DNA from: Sphingomonas japonica
Lineage (GTDB): Bacteria; Pseudomonadota; Alphaproteobacteria; Sphingomonadales; Sphingomonadaceae
Length of the DNA stretch: 64,000 nt
Assembly (NCBI RefSeq): GCF_006346325.1
Contig: NZ_VDYR01000001.1
Span: 1,364,001 to 1,428,000 of the forward strand
Direction: 5' to 3'
Under the pieces are notes generated by a model. That model did no database searches and had not been told where the DNA came from. It was given only the letters and a program-made list of their open reading frames with translations. The position numbers and the translations under genes are program-made. This document shows, piece by piece, positions 25,684 through 34,716 of the stretch (position 1 is its first letter; each line of letters begins with the position of its first letter).

Positions 25684-26378
25684 CCGGAAGCGCAATCGTG
25701 ATCGGCGCCACCGGCGGCATCGGCCAGGCCTTTGCCGATGCGCTCGACGAGGAAGGCAGCTTCGCGGGGGTATGGCGCTTCGGGCGCTCCGCAGGGGGCG
25801 CTCAGCACCTCGATCTGACCGACGAGGCAAGCATCGCCGCGGCCGCTGCGCAGGTCGCGAATGGCCCCGCCCCTGCCCTGATCCTGGTCGCCACCGGAAT
25901 TCTGAGCGAAGGGGAACGCGGCCCCGAAAAGGCGATGCGCGACCTCGACCCCGATTGGCTGGCGCGGGTATTCGCGGTCAACACCATCGGTCCTGCGCTG
26001 GTCGCCAAGCATTTCCTGCCGCTGCTCGCCCGGACCGGCGAACCGGTCTTTGCGGCACTGTCGGCGCGGGTCGGCAGCATCGCCGACAATCGCCTGGGCG
26101 GATGGCACGGCTATCGCGCGTCGAAGGCCGCGCTCAACCAGATGCTGCGCAGCATTTCGATCGAGGCGAAGCGGAGATACGCTCGCACGATCGTCGTCGG
26201 GCTCCACCCCGGCACGGTCGATACCGCGTTATCCCGGCCGTTCCAGGGCAATGTCGCGCCCGGCAAGCTGTTCGACCCGGAACGCGCGGCACTGCAGTTG
26301 CTCGACGTGATCGAGGGGCTGAAACCGCACGACAGCGGCAAGGTGTTCGCATGGGATGGCGAAGAGGTGCCGTTCTGA
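25680..26378 (+). CDS. Short-chain dehydrogenase/reductase (C-factor-like)
   Basis: A 232-residue Rossmann-fold oxidoreductase. The NAD(P) motif is VIGATGGIGQAF (residues 7-18), the NAG-region equivalent is LVATGILSEGERG, and the catalytic YxxxK is in GYRASKAALNQML with an upstream Ser (AALSARVGSI). The substrate is unknown. It is translationally coupled to yaaA. Confidence 0.93.
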   Translation: MTGSAIVIGATGGIGQAFADALDEEGSFAGVWRFGRSAGGAQHLDLTDEASIAAAAAQVANGPAPALILVATGILSEGERGPEKAMRDLDPDWLARVFAVNTIGPALVAKHFLPLLARTGEPVFAALSARVGSIADNRLGGWHGYRASKAALNQMLRSISIEAKRRYARTIVVGLHPGTVDTALSRPFQGNVAPGKLFDPERAALQLLDVIEGLKPHDSGKVFAWDGEEVPF

Positions 26379-26494
26379 GTTTCTTCCCGATGCGGGGGAG
26401 CGACGCAGTTCGTCACACGACCGAAACACTTGGCACCGAACCCACTCCGGGCTAGGGATATCGGCAATCCCGATCCACCGCTGAAAGCACCGAT

Positions 26495-29338
26495 TTGACC
26501 GACGAGACCACCCTCGCGGAGCCTTCCGATATCACGCCGATCTCGATCGTCGACGAAATGCGATCGAGCTATCTCGACTATGCGATGTCGGTCATCGTCA
26601 GCCGCGCCTTGCCCGATGTCCGCGATGGCCTGAAACCGGTTCACCGCCGCATCCTCTATTCGGCATATGAAAGCGGTTATGTCGCGGGCAAGCCGTATCG
26701 CAAATCGGCGCGCATCGTCGGCGACGTCATGGGCAAATATCACCCGCATGGCGACAGCTCGATCTATGACGCGCTCGCGCGGATGGCGCAGGACTGGTCG
26801 ATGCGCGTGCCGCTGGTCGATGGCCAGGGCAATTTCGGGTCGATGGATCCCGATCCGCCGGCGGCGATGCGCTACACCGAATCGCGGCTGGCCAAGGTCG
26901 CCAATGCGCTGCTCGACGATCTCGACAAGGATACCGTCGATTTCACGCCCAATTACGACGGGTCGGAAAGCGAGCCGTCGGTGCTGCCGGCGCGCTTTCC
27001 CAATTTGCTGGTCAACGGTGCCGGCGGGATCGCGGTCGGCATGGCGACCAATGTGCCGCCGCACAATCTGCGTGAGGTCGTCAACGCCTGCCTGGCGCTG
27101 GTCGATGCCTCGCTTGGCACGCGCGAATTCGTGTCGAACGAGGAATTGCAGGACATCGTCCCCGGCCCTGATTTTCCCACCGGCGCGATCATCCTGGGCC
27201 GCGCCGGCGCGCGTTCCGCCTACGAGACCGGCCGCGGCTCGATCATCGTGCGGTCGCGCTACATCACCGAACAGCGCGGCGAGCGGCGCTCGATCGTGCT
27301 CACCGAAATCCCGTTCCAGACCGGCAAGAACGGGCTGGTCGAAAAGATCGCCGAAGCCGCCAAGGAAAAGCGGATCGAGGGCGTCAGCGACATTCGCGAC
27401 GAATCGAACCGCGAGGGCGTCCGCATCGTCATCGACCTGAAGCGCGACGCGACGCCCGAAGTCGTGCTCAATCAATTGTGGCGGCACACACCCGCGCAAT
27501 CGAGCTTCTCGGCCAACATGCTGGCGATCCGCGGCGGACGCCCCGAACTGCTCAACCTGCGCGACATCCTAGAGGCGTTCGTCAAGTTCCGCGAAGAGGT
27601 GATCACCCGGCGCTCGAAGTTCGAACTCGCCAAGGCCCGCGACCGCGCGCATCTGTTGCTCGGCCTCGTCATCGCGGTGACCAACCTCGACGAGGTGGTC
27701 AAGATCATCCGCGGTTCGTCGAGCCCGGCCGAAGCGCGCACCAAATTGCTGATGCGCGAATGGCCGATCGAGGAGATCGCGCCCTATATTCGCCTGGTCG
27801 AAGCGGTCGAGAAGGAGCAGGTCGGCGACGGCTATCGCCTGTCCGACCTGCAGGTCCGCGCGATCCTCGACCTGCGCCTCCATCGCCTGACCGCGCTGGG
27901 CCGCGACGAGATCGGCGGCGAACTCGCCGGCCTCGCCACTGCCATTGCCGAACTGCTCGAAATCCTCGGCAACCGCGCGAAGCTCTACGAAGTGCTGCGC
28001 GGCGAGTTGGTCGAGGTGCGCGATACCTACGGCACCGACCGCAGGACCGAGATCGCCGCTGCGGCCGACGGCATCGACGACGAGGATCTAATCGAGCGCG
28101 AGGAGATGGTCGTCACCGTCACGCTCGAAGGCTATATCAAGCGCACGCCGCTCGCCACGTTCCGCGCGCAGGCACGCGGCGGCAAGGGCCGCGCGGGCAT
28201 GGCGACCAAGGACGAGGACGCGATCACCAACCTGTTCGTCACCTCGACGCACACGCCGGTGCTGTTCTTCTCGACGCTCGGCAAGGTCTATCGGATGAAG
28301 GTGTGGAAGCTGCCCGAGGGCGGCCCGGCCACGCGCGGGCGCCCGATGATCAACCTGCTGCCGCTGGCCAAGGACGAGACGATCTCGACCGTGCTGCCGC
28401 TGCCCGAGGACGAGGCGGAGTGGGGCAAGCTTCACGTCGTGTTCGCGACCGCCAGCGGGACGGTGCGCCGCAATTCGATGGACGCGTTCACCAACGTGCC
28501 GACCGCGGGCAAGATCGCGATGCGCTTCGACGACAACAGCGACGATCGCCTGATCGGCGTGGCGCTGCTGACCGAAGGCGACGACGTGCTGCTGGCGAGC
28601 CGCGACGGCAAGGCGATCCGCTTCGCCGCCACCGACATCCGCGAGTTCCAGAGCCGCACCGCGACCGGCGTCCGCGGCATGACGCTGCGCAGCGGCGACA
28701 CCGTGATCTCGGCGTCGATCCTGCATCAGGTCGGCACGACGCAGGAGGAGCGCGAGGAATATCTGCGCTTCGCCCCCTGGAAGCCCGACCGCGAGGGACA
28801 GCACGGCGATCCCGAGCGCTACGAACATCTGCGCGAGAACGAGCAGTTCATCTTGACGGTCTGCGCCAATGGCTATGGCAAGCTGTCGAGCGCCTATGAA
28901 TATCGCCGCATCGGCCGCGGCGGCCAGGGCGTCACCAACATCGACAATATCGCCCGCAATGGTGCCGTCGTCGCGAGCTTCCCGGTACGCTTCGGCGATC
29001 AGCTGATGCTCGTCACCGATCAGGCCAAGGTCATCCGCATTCCGATCGACCAGCGCCAGACCGGCGAGGACGCCAGCGGCAACGACAAGGGCCTTCGCGT
29101 GATCGGCCGTGGATCGGCAGGCGTGCGCCTGTTCGACGTCGCGCCCGGCGAACATGTCGTCAGCGTCGCCCGCATCGACGAGGAACAGGAGCCCGAGAAC
29201 GAAGCGGAAGCGATGATCGCCGAGGAAGGCATCGACGGCCCCGCCCCCGATCCCGACAAGGCGATCATGCTCGACGACGGCACCGGTCCCGGCACGATCG
29301 AAGAACGCGTCGAGGAAGAAGGCGACGACGGCGAATGA
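26495..29338 (+). CDS. gyrA: DNA gyrase subunit A
   Basis: A 947-residue type II topoisomerase subunit, starting at TTG 26495 (no closer ATG gives the conserved N-terminus [20 protein letters not shown]). The catalytic Tyr127 is in AAMRYTES. The quinolone-resistance region reads [10 protein letters not shown] with Ser88 and Asp92 (E. coli 83/87 equivalents) intact, predicting no target-site quinolone resistance. The GyrA box, near residue 558, is QARGGKG rather than QRRGGKG. The C-terminal beta-pinwheel is followed by an acidic tail ([20 protein letters not shown], ending [12 protein letters not shown]). It introduces negative supercoils with GyrB (not in the window). Confidence 0.98.
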   Translation: MTDETTLAEPSDITPISIVDEMRSSYLDYAMSVIVSRALPDVRDGLKPVHRRILYSAYESGYVAGKPYRKSARIVGDVMGKYHPHGDSSIYDALARMAQDWSMRVPLVDGQGNFGSMDPDPPAAMRYTESRLAKVANALLDDLDKDTVDFTPNYDGSESEPSVLPARFPNLLVNGAGGIAVGMATNVPPHNLREVVNACLALVDASLGTREFVSNEELQDIVPGPDFPTGAIILGRAGARSAYETGRGSIIVRSRYITEQRGERRSIVLTEIPFQTGKNGLVEKIAEAAKEKRIEGVSDIRDESNREGVRIVIDLKRDATPEVVLNQLWRHTPAQSSFSANMLAIRGGRPELLNLRDILEAFVKFREEVITRRSKFELAKARDRAHLLLGLVIAVTNLDEVVKIIRGSSSPAEARTKLLMREWPIEEIAPYIRLVEAVEKEQVGDGYRLSDLQVRAILDLRLHRLTALGRDEIGGELAGLATAIAELLEILGNRAKLYEVLRGELVEVRDTYGTDRRTEIAAAADGIDDEDLIEREEMVVTVTLEGYIKRTPLATFRAQARGGKGRAGMATKDEDAITNLFVTSTHTPVLFFSTLGKVYRMKVWKLPEGGPATRGRPMINLLPLAKDETISTVLPLPEDEAEWGKLHVVFATASGTVRRNSMDAFTNVPTAGKIAMRFDDNSDDRLIGVALLTEGDDVLLASRDGKAIRFAATDIREFQSRTATGVRGMTLRSGDTVISASILHQVGTTQEEREEYLRFAPWKPDREGQHGDPERYEHLRENEQFILTVCANGYGKLSSAYEYRRIGRGGQGVTNIDNIARNGAVVASFPVRFGDQLMLVTDQAKVIRIPIDQRQTGEDASGNDKGLRVIGRGSAGVRLFDVAPGEHVVSVARIDEEQEPENEAEAMIAEEGIDGPAPDPDKAIMLDDGTGPGTIEERVEEEGDDGE

Positions 29339-29688
29339 CGGATCGCCCGGCCACCGCGTATAAGGTGCTGACCGCCGAGCAGATGGCGGCGCTTGAGGCC
29401 GGCGGCAGCTTTGCGGGGGCGCCGGTGGACCTGGCCGACGGGTATATACACCTGTCGACCGCCGCGCAGCTGACCGTGACGGTCGACAAGCATTTTGCCG
29501 GACAGTCGGACCTGCACGTCGCCGCGATCGATCTCGCCGCGCTCGGCAGCGCGGTACGCTGGGAGGAAAGCCGCGGCGGCCAGCTGTTCCCGCACCTCTA
29601 TGCGGCGCTGCCCCTGGTGGCAGTGATCGCCTATGGCCCGCTGGAACGTGGGCAGGATGGCTCGGTGCGGCTGCCGGTCGCCGCATAG
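29335..29688 (+). CDS. DUF952 family protein
   Basis: A 117-residue protein with the DUF952 pattern: [20 protein letters not shown], then [20 protein letters not shown] and [20 protein letters not shown]. Family function is unknown; a glutathione-S-transferase-like relation has been suggested. The ATG overlaps the gyrA stop (ATGA), so it is a read-through partner of gyrA. Confidence 0.92.
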   Translation: MTDRPATAYKVLTAEQMAALEAGGSFAGAPVDLADGYIHLSTAAQLTVTVDKHFAGQSDLHVAAIDLAALGSAVRWEESRGGQLFPHLYAALPLVAVIAYGPLERGQDGSVRLPVAA

Positions 29689-29697
29689 GCCAGCGGC

Positions 29698-31047
29698 GTG
29701 TCGCTGGCCTCAACGAACCGGCACTTGGCGAGCGCCTATGTCCTTGCGGCAGTAATGCTCGCCGGCACCACCGGCGCGCATGCACAATCGGTGGCGCTCA
29801 CACCGGGCGAGGGGTTCGAGGTCGAACGTTATTCCGTCGCCCTGCGACCGGATCTCGCAACCACCTCCGTATCCGGTACCGAAACGATCGTCGTGCGCAG
29901 CACCTCCGACCGCACGATGCAGCTGGCGTTCACTGCCAACGCGCTTCGCATCAGCGACATTACCGTTGACGGCGCGCCCGCGAAGCACTCGACAAGCGCC
30001 ACGGCGAGCGTGTTCGCGCTGCCGCGCGCACTGAAGAAAGGCAGCCGCGCGACGCTGCGCTTTCGGATCGCCGGCACCCCGAAACGCGGGCTCACCTCGC
30101 TGCCGGGCGGCATCTACAGCAGCTATTTCGCGTGCGACTGGATGGTCTGCCTTCAGGATGCGCCGGGTGACAAGGCACATTTCGCGCTCGACCTGTTCCT
30201 GCCCGCCGGTCTTGCATCGATCGGGGCGGGCAAAGCGGAACCGGTCGTCGCGTCCACCGACGGCCTGACCCTGCATCGCTGGCGAACGACCCGCCTCTAC
30301 CCGGCCTATCTCTATGCCTTCGCCGCTGGCCCTTTCGTGCAGCGTTCCGTCACGACCGACCAGGGAGATCTGGCGTATCTCGACGCTACGGGCACCGCTG
30401 CAAAGCTGGGCAAGGCCTTTGCGGAGTCCCCCGCGATCGTTGCCTTCCTCGCCGACAAGGCGGGACTGCCGCTATCAGACCGTCGCTACGTGCAATTACT
30501 TGTTCCAGGCCGAGAAGCCCAGGAAACCGCAGGCTTCTCCTTGATCGGCAGCGGTGAACTCGATCGCGCGCGAGACGATCCGGCCGGCGGTTGGATCATC
30601 GCCCATGAAATGGCGCATGCGTGGTGGGGCAACCTCGTCACCTGTGCCAGCTGGCAGGAATTATGGCTCAACGAAGGTATCGCCACCTTCATGGTTGCCG
30701 CGTGGAAAGAGCATCGCTGGGGCGAACCAGCCTATCGCCGGGAACTCGCAGGGGCGCGGCAAAGGCTGGAGCGTGCCCGCGAGCAGGGATTCGACAAGCC
30801 GCTTGCCTGGGGCGGCACCTATCCCTCGCTCGGCGTACGGCGCGCGATTCAATACAGCAAAGGCGCCCTGTTCCTCGACCATCTGCGGACATCGATTGGC
30901 GATGCCGCCTTCTGGAGAGGGTTGCGCCGCTTCACCCGGGACAACGTGGGACAAACGGTGACAAGCGCGGATTTCGAACGGGCGATGGAACAGGCTAGCG
31001 GGCGCGACCTGTCCGCGACGTTCGCCGCGTGGGTATATGGCGGCTGA
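29698..31047 (+). CDS. M1-family (aminopeptidase N-like) zinc metallopeptidase, short form
   Basis: A 449-residue secreted protein; signal peptide AYVLAAVMLAGTTGAHA. The zinc motif is HEMAHAWWGN with the third ligand 18 residues on in WLNEG (HExxH-x18-E). The exopeptidase GAMEN motif is not seen; the equivalent reads ETAGFSLIG. It ends soon after the catalytic domain, without the large helical C-terminal domain of typical aminopeptidase N. The start at GTG 29698 is uncertain because no good RBS is visible. Its 3' end overlaps the convergent DUF488 gene by 53 nt. Confidence 0.85.
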   Translation: MSLASTNRHLASAYVLAAVMLAGTTGAHAQSVALTPGEGFEVERYSVALRPDLATTSVSGTETIVVRSTSDRTMQLAFTANALRISDITVDGAPAKHSTSATASVFALPRALKKGSRATLRFRIAGTPKRGLTSLPGGIYSSYFACDWMVCLQDAPGDKAHFALDLFLPAGLASIGAGKAEPVVASTDGLTLHRWRTTRLYPAYLYAFAAGPFVQRSVTTDQGDLAYLDATGTAAKLGKAFAESPAIVAFLADKAGLPLSDRRYVQLLVPGREAQETAGFSLIGSGELDRARDDPAGGWIIAHEMAHAWWGNLVTCASWQELWLNEGIATFMVAAWKEHRWGEPAYRRELAGARQRLERAREQGFDKPLAWGGTYPSLGVRRAIQYSKGALFLDHLRTSIGDAAFWRGLRRFTRDNVGQTVTSADFERAMEQASGRDLSATFAAWVYGG

Positions 31048-31492
31048 CGATGCGGTCGCCTGCCGGAAACAGGTCCGTTACCTCGGCGCCCTGCCCTTCG
31101 GCCGCAAGCAACAGGGTGCGGTGGCAGACATGCGGGTCGCGCTCGAAACAGAGCAATGCGCTCGGCATCTCCGCCGCAAGGTCGCGCATGCGCGCTGCCG
31201 CCGCCTGCGCCTCGGGCAGTTCGAGCTGCCCGGCATATACCGCCTGCAACGTCGCCCGGTCGCCCTTTTTCGCGGCGTCGCGCCCCTGCTTGGGTGTCCC
31301 CAGCGCCTTGAGATGAACATAGTCGATCCCATGTTCCGCAAGCGCCGCGGCAAGCGACGTCTTGGAGAAGCCGGGGCGGCGCGACAACGGCAACTGGCGT
31401 ACGTCGATAAGCCGCTTTACCCCTGCGGCGCCTAATGCGGCGATGACCTCATCGACGGTGGCGCCCTCATACCCGATGGTGAAAATCTTCAT
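30995..31492 (-). CDS. DUF488 family protein
   Basis: A 165-residue protein starting at ATG 31492 with the canonical MKIFTIGYEGATVDEVIAAL. Further DUF488 signatures are LIDVRQLPLSRRPGFSKTSL, LKALGTPKQGRD and ALLCFERDPHVCHRTLLLA, the last with a Cys/His pair. Function is unknown; the fold is thought to be nucleic-acid or nucleotide related. It is convergent with the M1 peptidase gene, with overlapping 3' ends. Confidence 0.92.
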   Translation of the reverse strand: MKIFTIGYEGATVDEVIAALGAAGVKRLIDVRQLPLSRRPGFSKTSLAAALAEHGIDYVHLKALGTPKQGRDAAKKGDRATLQAVYAGQLELPEAQAAAARMRDLAAEMPSALLCFERDPHVCHRTLLLAAEGQGAEVTDLFPAGDRIVSRHIPTRRTSRTGRAR

Positions 31493-31671
31493 GACGGCTG
31501 AACGCCTGTGCGCCGGCATCGCTGCACCGCTCCATTCATGCACAGTCAATCCGCGATATGGCACGGTCTATCGCACGACGATACGGAACGCCGCGTGGCG
31601 ATCGGTCGTTTTGTTGAAGCGTTTTCCCATCGGCTGGCGTAGCTTGTGGTGAATTCCCGTTGGAGAGTTTG

Positions 31672-32298
31672 ATGTTGAGAATGTCCCCGGACCGCTCGCC
31701 TGCCGCCGGACGCAGCCGTCCCGTCCGCGCCGCGATCCTTGCCTCGGTGCTCGTCGGCAGCGCCGTGTTGGCCGCTTGTGCCACCCCTACACCGTACCAA
31801 CCCGCCGTCGGCCAGGGTTTCAGCCGCGCGGGATATTGGGACGAGCAGATCGAACGCGACCGGTTTCGCGTCAGTTTTGCCGGCAACAGCCTGACCGCGC
31901 GCGAGACGGTCGAGCGCTACCTGCTGTTCCGCGCCGCGCAATTGACGCTCGAACAGGGCGCCGACCATTTCGTGCTGGTCGATCGCGATACCGAGCGCAA
32001 ATCGCGCACTTATGTCAATCAGCCGTTCGGCCCCGGCTTCGGCTACGGCGGGTTCGGCGGCTGGAGCCCGTATTGGCGTTATCACAACCCGCGTTGGGGT
32101 TGGCGCGGCTGGAACCCCTATTGGGGCGACCCCTTCTTCGGCAACCAGATCGACGTCCGCCAGATCGATCGCTACGAAGCCGCCGCGGAAATCGTCATCG
32201 GCCGTGGTCCCAAGCCCGTAGACAATGTCCGTGCGTTCGATGCGCGCGACGTTATCGACAAGCTGGGACCGTCGGTGCGGATGCCGGAGCCGCGCTGA
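31672..32298 (+). CDS. CC0125/CC1285-type lipoprotein
   Basis: A 208-residue outer-membrane or periplasmic lipoprotein. The signal ends in a lipobox VLAAC; the mature protein starts with ATPTPYQPA. The family core is GFSRAGYWDEQIERDRFRVSF and RETVERYLLFRAAQLTLEQG, then a Gly/Trp/Tyr-rich patch (FGYGGFGGWSPYWRYHNPRW). ATG at 31672 has GGAGA 7 nt upstream; a TTG four codons earlier is less likely. Function unknown; the family is common in alphaproteobacteria. Confidence 0.88.
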   Translation: MLRMSPDRSPAAGRSRPVRAAILASVLVGSAVLAACATPTPYQPAVGQGFSRAGYWDEQIERDRFRVSFAGNSLTARETVERYLLFRAAQLTLEQGADHFVLVDRDTERKSRTYVNQPFGPGFGYGGFGGWSPYWRYHNPRWGWRGWNPYWGDPFFGNQIDVRQIDRYEAAAEIVIGRGPKPVDNVRAFDARDVIDKLGPSVRMPEPR

Positions 32299-32989
32299 AC
32301 CACCAGCGACTGACCGGGAGAGCGCGAGCATCGTCGCCGGGCGGATCGCGCACGCACGGTCCGGGCTACCGGCGCGGTTTGCGGGATGCTGCCTTTGCTG
32401 AAAGGATAGCTGCTATCGCATGGGCTCGACGGGCACTCCGTCGGGCTGAGGATCGCGGTAATGGGCAGATGTATGGCCGGGATCGGCACCGGCGGGCAGG
32501 CTGGGCGGACGCCACGCTCGCAGCCTACCGCGGATAGCGATTGCCGGGATTGGCGGCGCACCGTTGGCGGGGGCGGCGTAATGCGTCCGGCGCCGCGATG
32601 TTCTGCGACGGATCGGTCGCCAAGCGATACCGGTGGCTGACCGGGCATCGTGCCGCAGGCCGGTCCGCAAGCCGTCCGGTGGTGGGGGAGCGCCAAAGGC
32701 GAGATACCATACGGGCCCGGCCCGGCGGCGTCCCTCGGCCAGGTCCGAAGCGAAGACTCAAGAGCAAGCGGCGCGCGTACCGCTCACTCTCTCGGGACAC
32801 CTTTCAACAACGAGGAGTTCGCATCGGGATGACCGGACGTGGCTCTTGGCGACGTGACCCGGCGCTCATCCAGCGGTAACCGGAGACCGGCTATTGATGT
32901 CTTGCATGAACGCAGGTGAGCAACCGGCAGGGTTAGCCCAGTGCGTTGCATTTCGAGTTTGGCGGCCGATACCGCCGGGATAGCTATCC
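32299..32989. other. Gene-poor stretch before the IS remnant
   Basis: No open frame here has a ribosome site or a recognisable family. Short Arg/Pro-rich frames on both strands look like GC-driven noise. The 3' end (~32860-32990, minus) may still contain the end of the decayed transposase, where frames reading SAAKLEMQRTGLTLP appear. Confidence 0.5.
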
Positions 32990-33785
32990 GAGGAATGAGT
33001 GCAGCCGCGCGGTGTTGTGATCATCGACCCGGCGCAAGAATCGAGTGAGCTTGCCCGATGGCGAAGAATAGCGTCTCGTTGGGCAGCGCGCTGCGCTGCC
33101 GGCTATCGAAGCTCTCGACGAATCGACTGCGGGTCGGCTTACCGGCGCCATGTAATTCCACTTCGCGACCAAAGCGCCGGTTCAGGCGAACACGTCTTTC
33201 GAGGTGAGTTCGGTGCCATTGTCGCTGACGATCATCTTCGGCATGCCACGCTCGGCGTTCAGGTCCGCCACCTTTCGCACGACCCGCCGACCCGAGATCG
33301 ACGTGTCCACTCCCGCCCGGAGGCATTTGCGCGTCGCGTCACCGACGATAGTGGAGCACGCGGAACCAAGCGCTTTCGTGCCTGTCGGCGCCTGGCCGTG
33401 AGGCCCTCCTCGCGGTACAGCCGATGCGTTTTCTTGCGGTCGTTCGTGATCCCAACGTCACTTGAAGATGCGCGTCCGCTTGCCCCTTCGCGGCGGGCGT
33501 CACCACTTTTTTGACAGCAGATCGACGGCTGCGCTGCCCTTCGGGTCCGACCCGCGTTGTCGAGCATCGAATCCGCCGGCAGGCGCCTAAGCCGTGCGTT
33601 TCCCCTTTCGATCGACCGCAGCCGCTTCGCACCGGACACCTCCAGCCCCCGGACTTGGCCTTCCAGGCATAGTAGATCGCGCTGAACATGCCGAGCTTAC
33701 GGACCAGCTCCGTCACTTCCGCGCCCTCCCCGGCCTCCTTCAGAATGCCGATAATCTGCTCTTCCGAAAATTGCTTCTGCTTCAT
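32990..33785 (-). pseudogene. Decayed IS3-family (IS407/IS51-like) transposase
   Basis: The minus strand begins with an orfA start (MKQKQFSEEQIIGILKEAGE, then VTELVRKLG and YYAWKAK), then shifts frame (GAKRLRSIERGNARLRRL), shifts again (KKVVTPAAKGQADAHLQVTLG), again (NDRKKTHRLYREEGLTARRR), and continues into the integrase core (DTSISGRRVVRKVAD, KMIVSDNGTELTS, then a TGA, then FVESFDSRQRSALPNETLFF and a final HSFLG). The second catalytic Asp context (SDNGTE) survives, but multiple frameshifts, an internal deletion and an in-frame stop make it inactive. Terminal inverted repeats could not be assigned by eye. Confidence 0.9.
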
Positions 33786-34645
33786 CTATCCGCCCCATCG
33801 TCGAGTCGCTCCCTCGCTCCGACTGACGGAAAAAACGGGATTCAGGCCAATCGGCCGCCGCAGGAGCCGCGGTGGTGGATAGCGGCGCCGTGGCGCGTCC
33901 CGGCGCATCGGCTTCTTTCCGTCGGCTGACACCGAAGGTTGCGGTTCTACCTCAACAGTGCGGCCCGCGCCGTTGTCGGCGGACGTGCTGCGCTGTCCGT
34001 CGCAAAACGCCGGAATGTCGGCACATGGCGATCACCGGCTTTCTCACCCGCAGGTTCAGTCCCTGATCGCGAAGCGCCCCATCACCGTTGCCATTGCCGC
34101 CTAAGCGGCGGTCCGACCCGATCTTGTGGACGCAACATCCAAAGTTGCCCACCAATTACGCGATCGGGCAGAACCCGGTTGACGCCCTTATCGTAAGGTT
34201 AGCTCCCGAGCTGAGTCGTGTCCCTCATCCACCGATTCTACATCGTCTCCTGCTCGACGAGCGTCTGCCCAGTGAACGCAATGCACAACCTATCGTCATG
34301 TCGGATGGTTCGGCTAACCCGGCGGACATGGGCGCCGGACAAGAGGGGGCGTCAAAGCAATCACTCCGCGCGACGCGAAAAGCTGATACGCCGATCTGAT
34401 CCGTTCCCGATTGAAAACGTGGCGAGCCGCAGACTGGGCCGCCAACAGCAGCGCTGCACCGATGGTCTGTCCCTAAGAGATGATCGCGATCGGGCTGAGG
34501 CCCGATATGGGTACGCACTGACCACCCTCCTGCGCGAGAACGCCCTGGTGCCATCCCGGTGGATCCTGGCAGCTGAAGATATTGGCCCGTCGACGCGGCT
34601 GGCCGCGCTTCTTGCCGCCGCCGCGCGCTCTCGAGCCCTACGTAA
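33786..34645. other. Intergenic region without recognisable genes
   Basis: About 860 nt between the IS remnant and the terminator of the RTX gene. Frames up to 176 codons exist (for example plus-strand 34218-34748) but they show no known motif, lack a good RBS and run across the terminator into the RTX gene. The base composition is less extreme than in neighbours. It is probably degraded sequence; remains of other mobile elements are possible but unproven. Confidence 0.5.
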
Positions 34646-34675
34646 CGAAAACGCCCCGGAGTTTCCTCCGAGGCG
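34646..34675 (-). terminator. Rho-independent terminator of the RTX gene
   Basis: On the minus strand a 10-bp stem (CGCCTCGGAG/CTCCGGGGCG, one G-T) with a GAAA loop at 34675-34652 is followed by TTTTCG. It lies about 40 nt after the RTX stop codon. Confidence 0.85.
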
Positions 34676-34716
34676 CCTCGCAGGACGGAAAGTGCCGCCC
34701 CAATTCAAGACCGAGT

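Noticed and set aside
32541..32879. Possible 112-residue plus-strand gene upstream of the IS remnant
   Set aside because: Arg/Gly-rich low-complexity product, no ribosome site, no similarity to any family I know.
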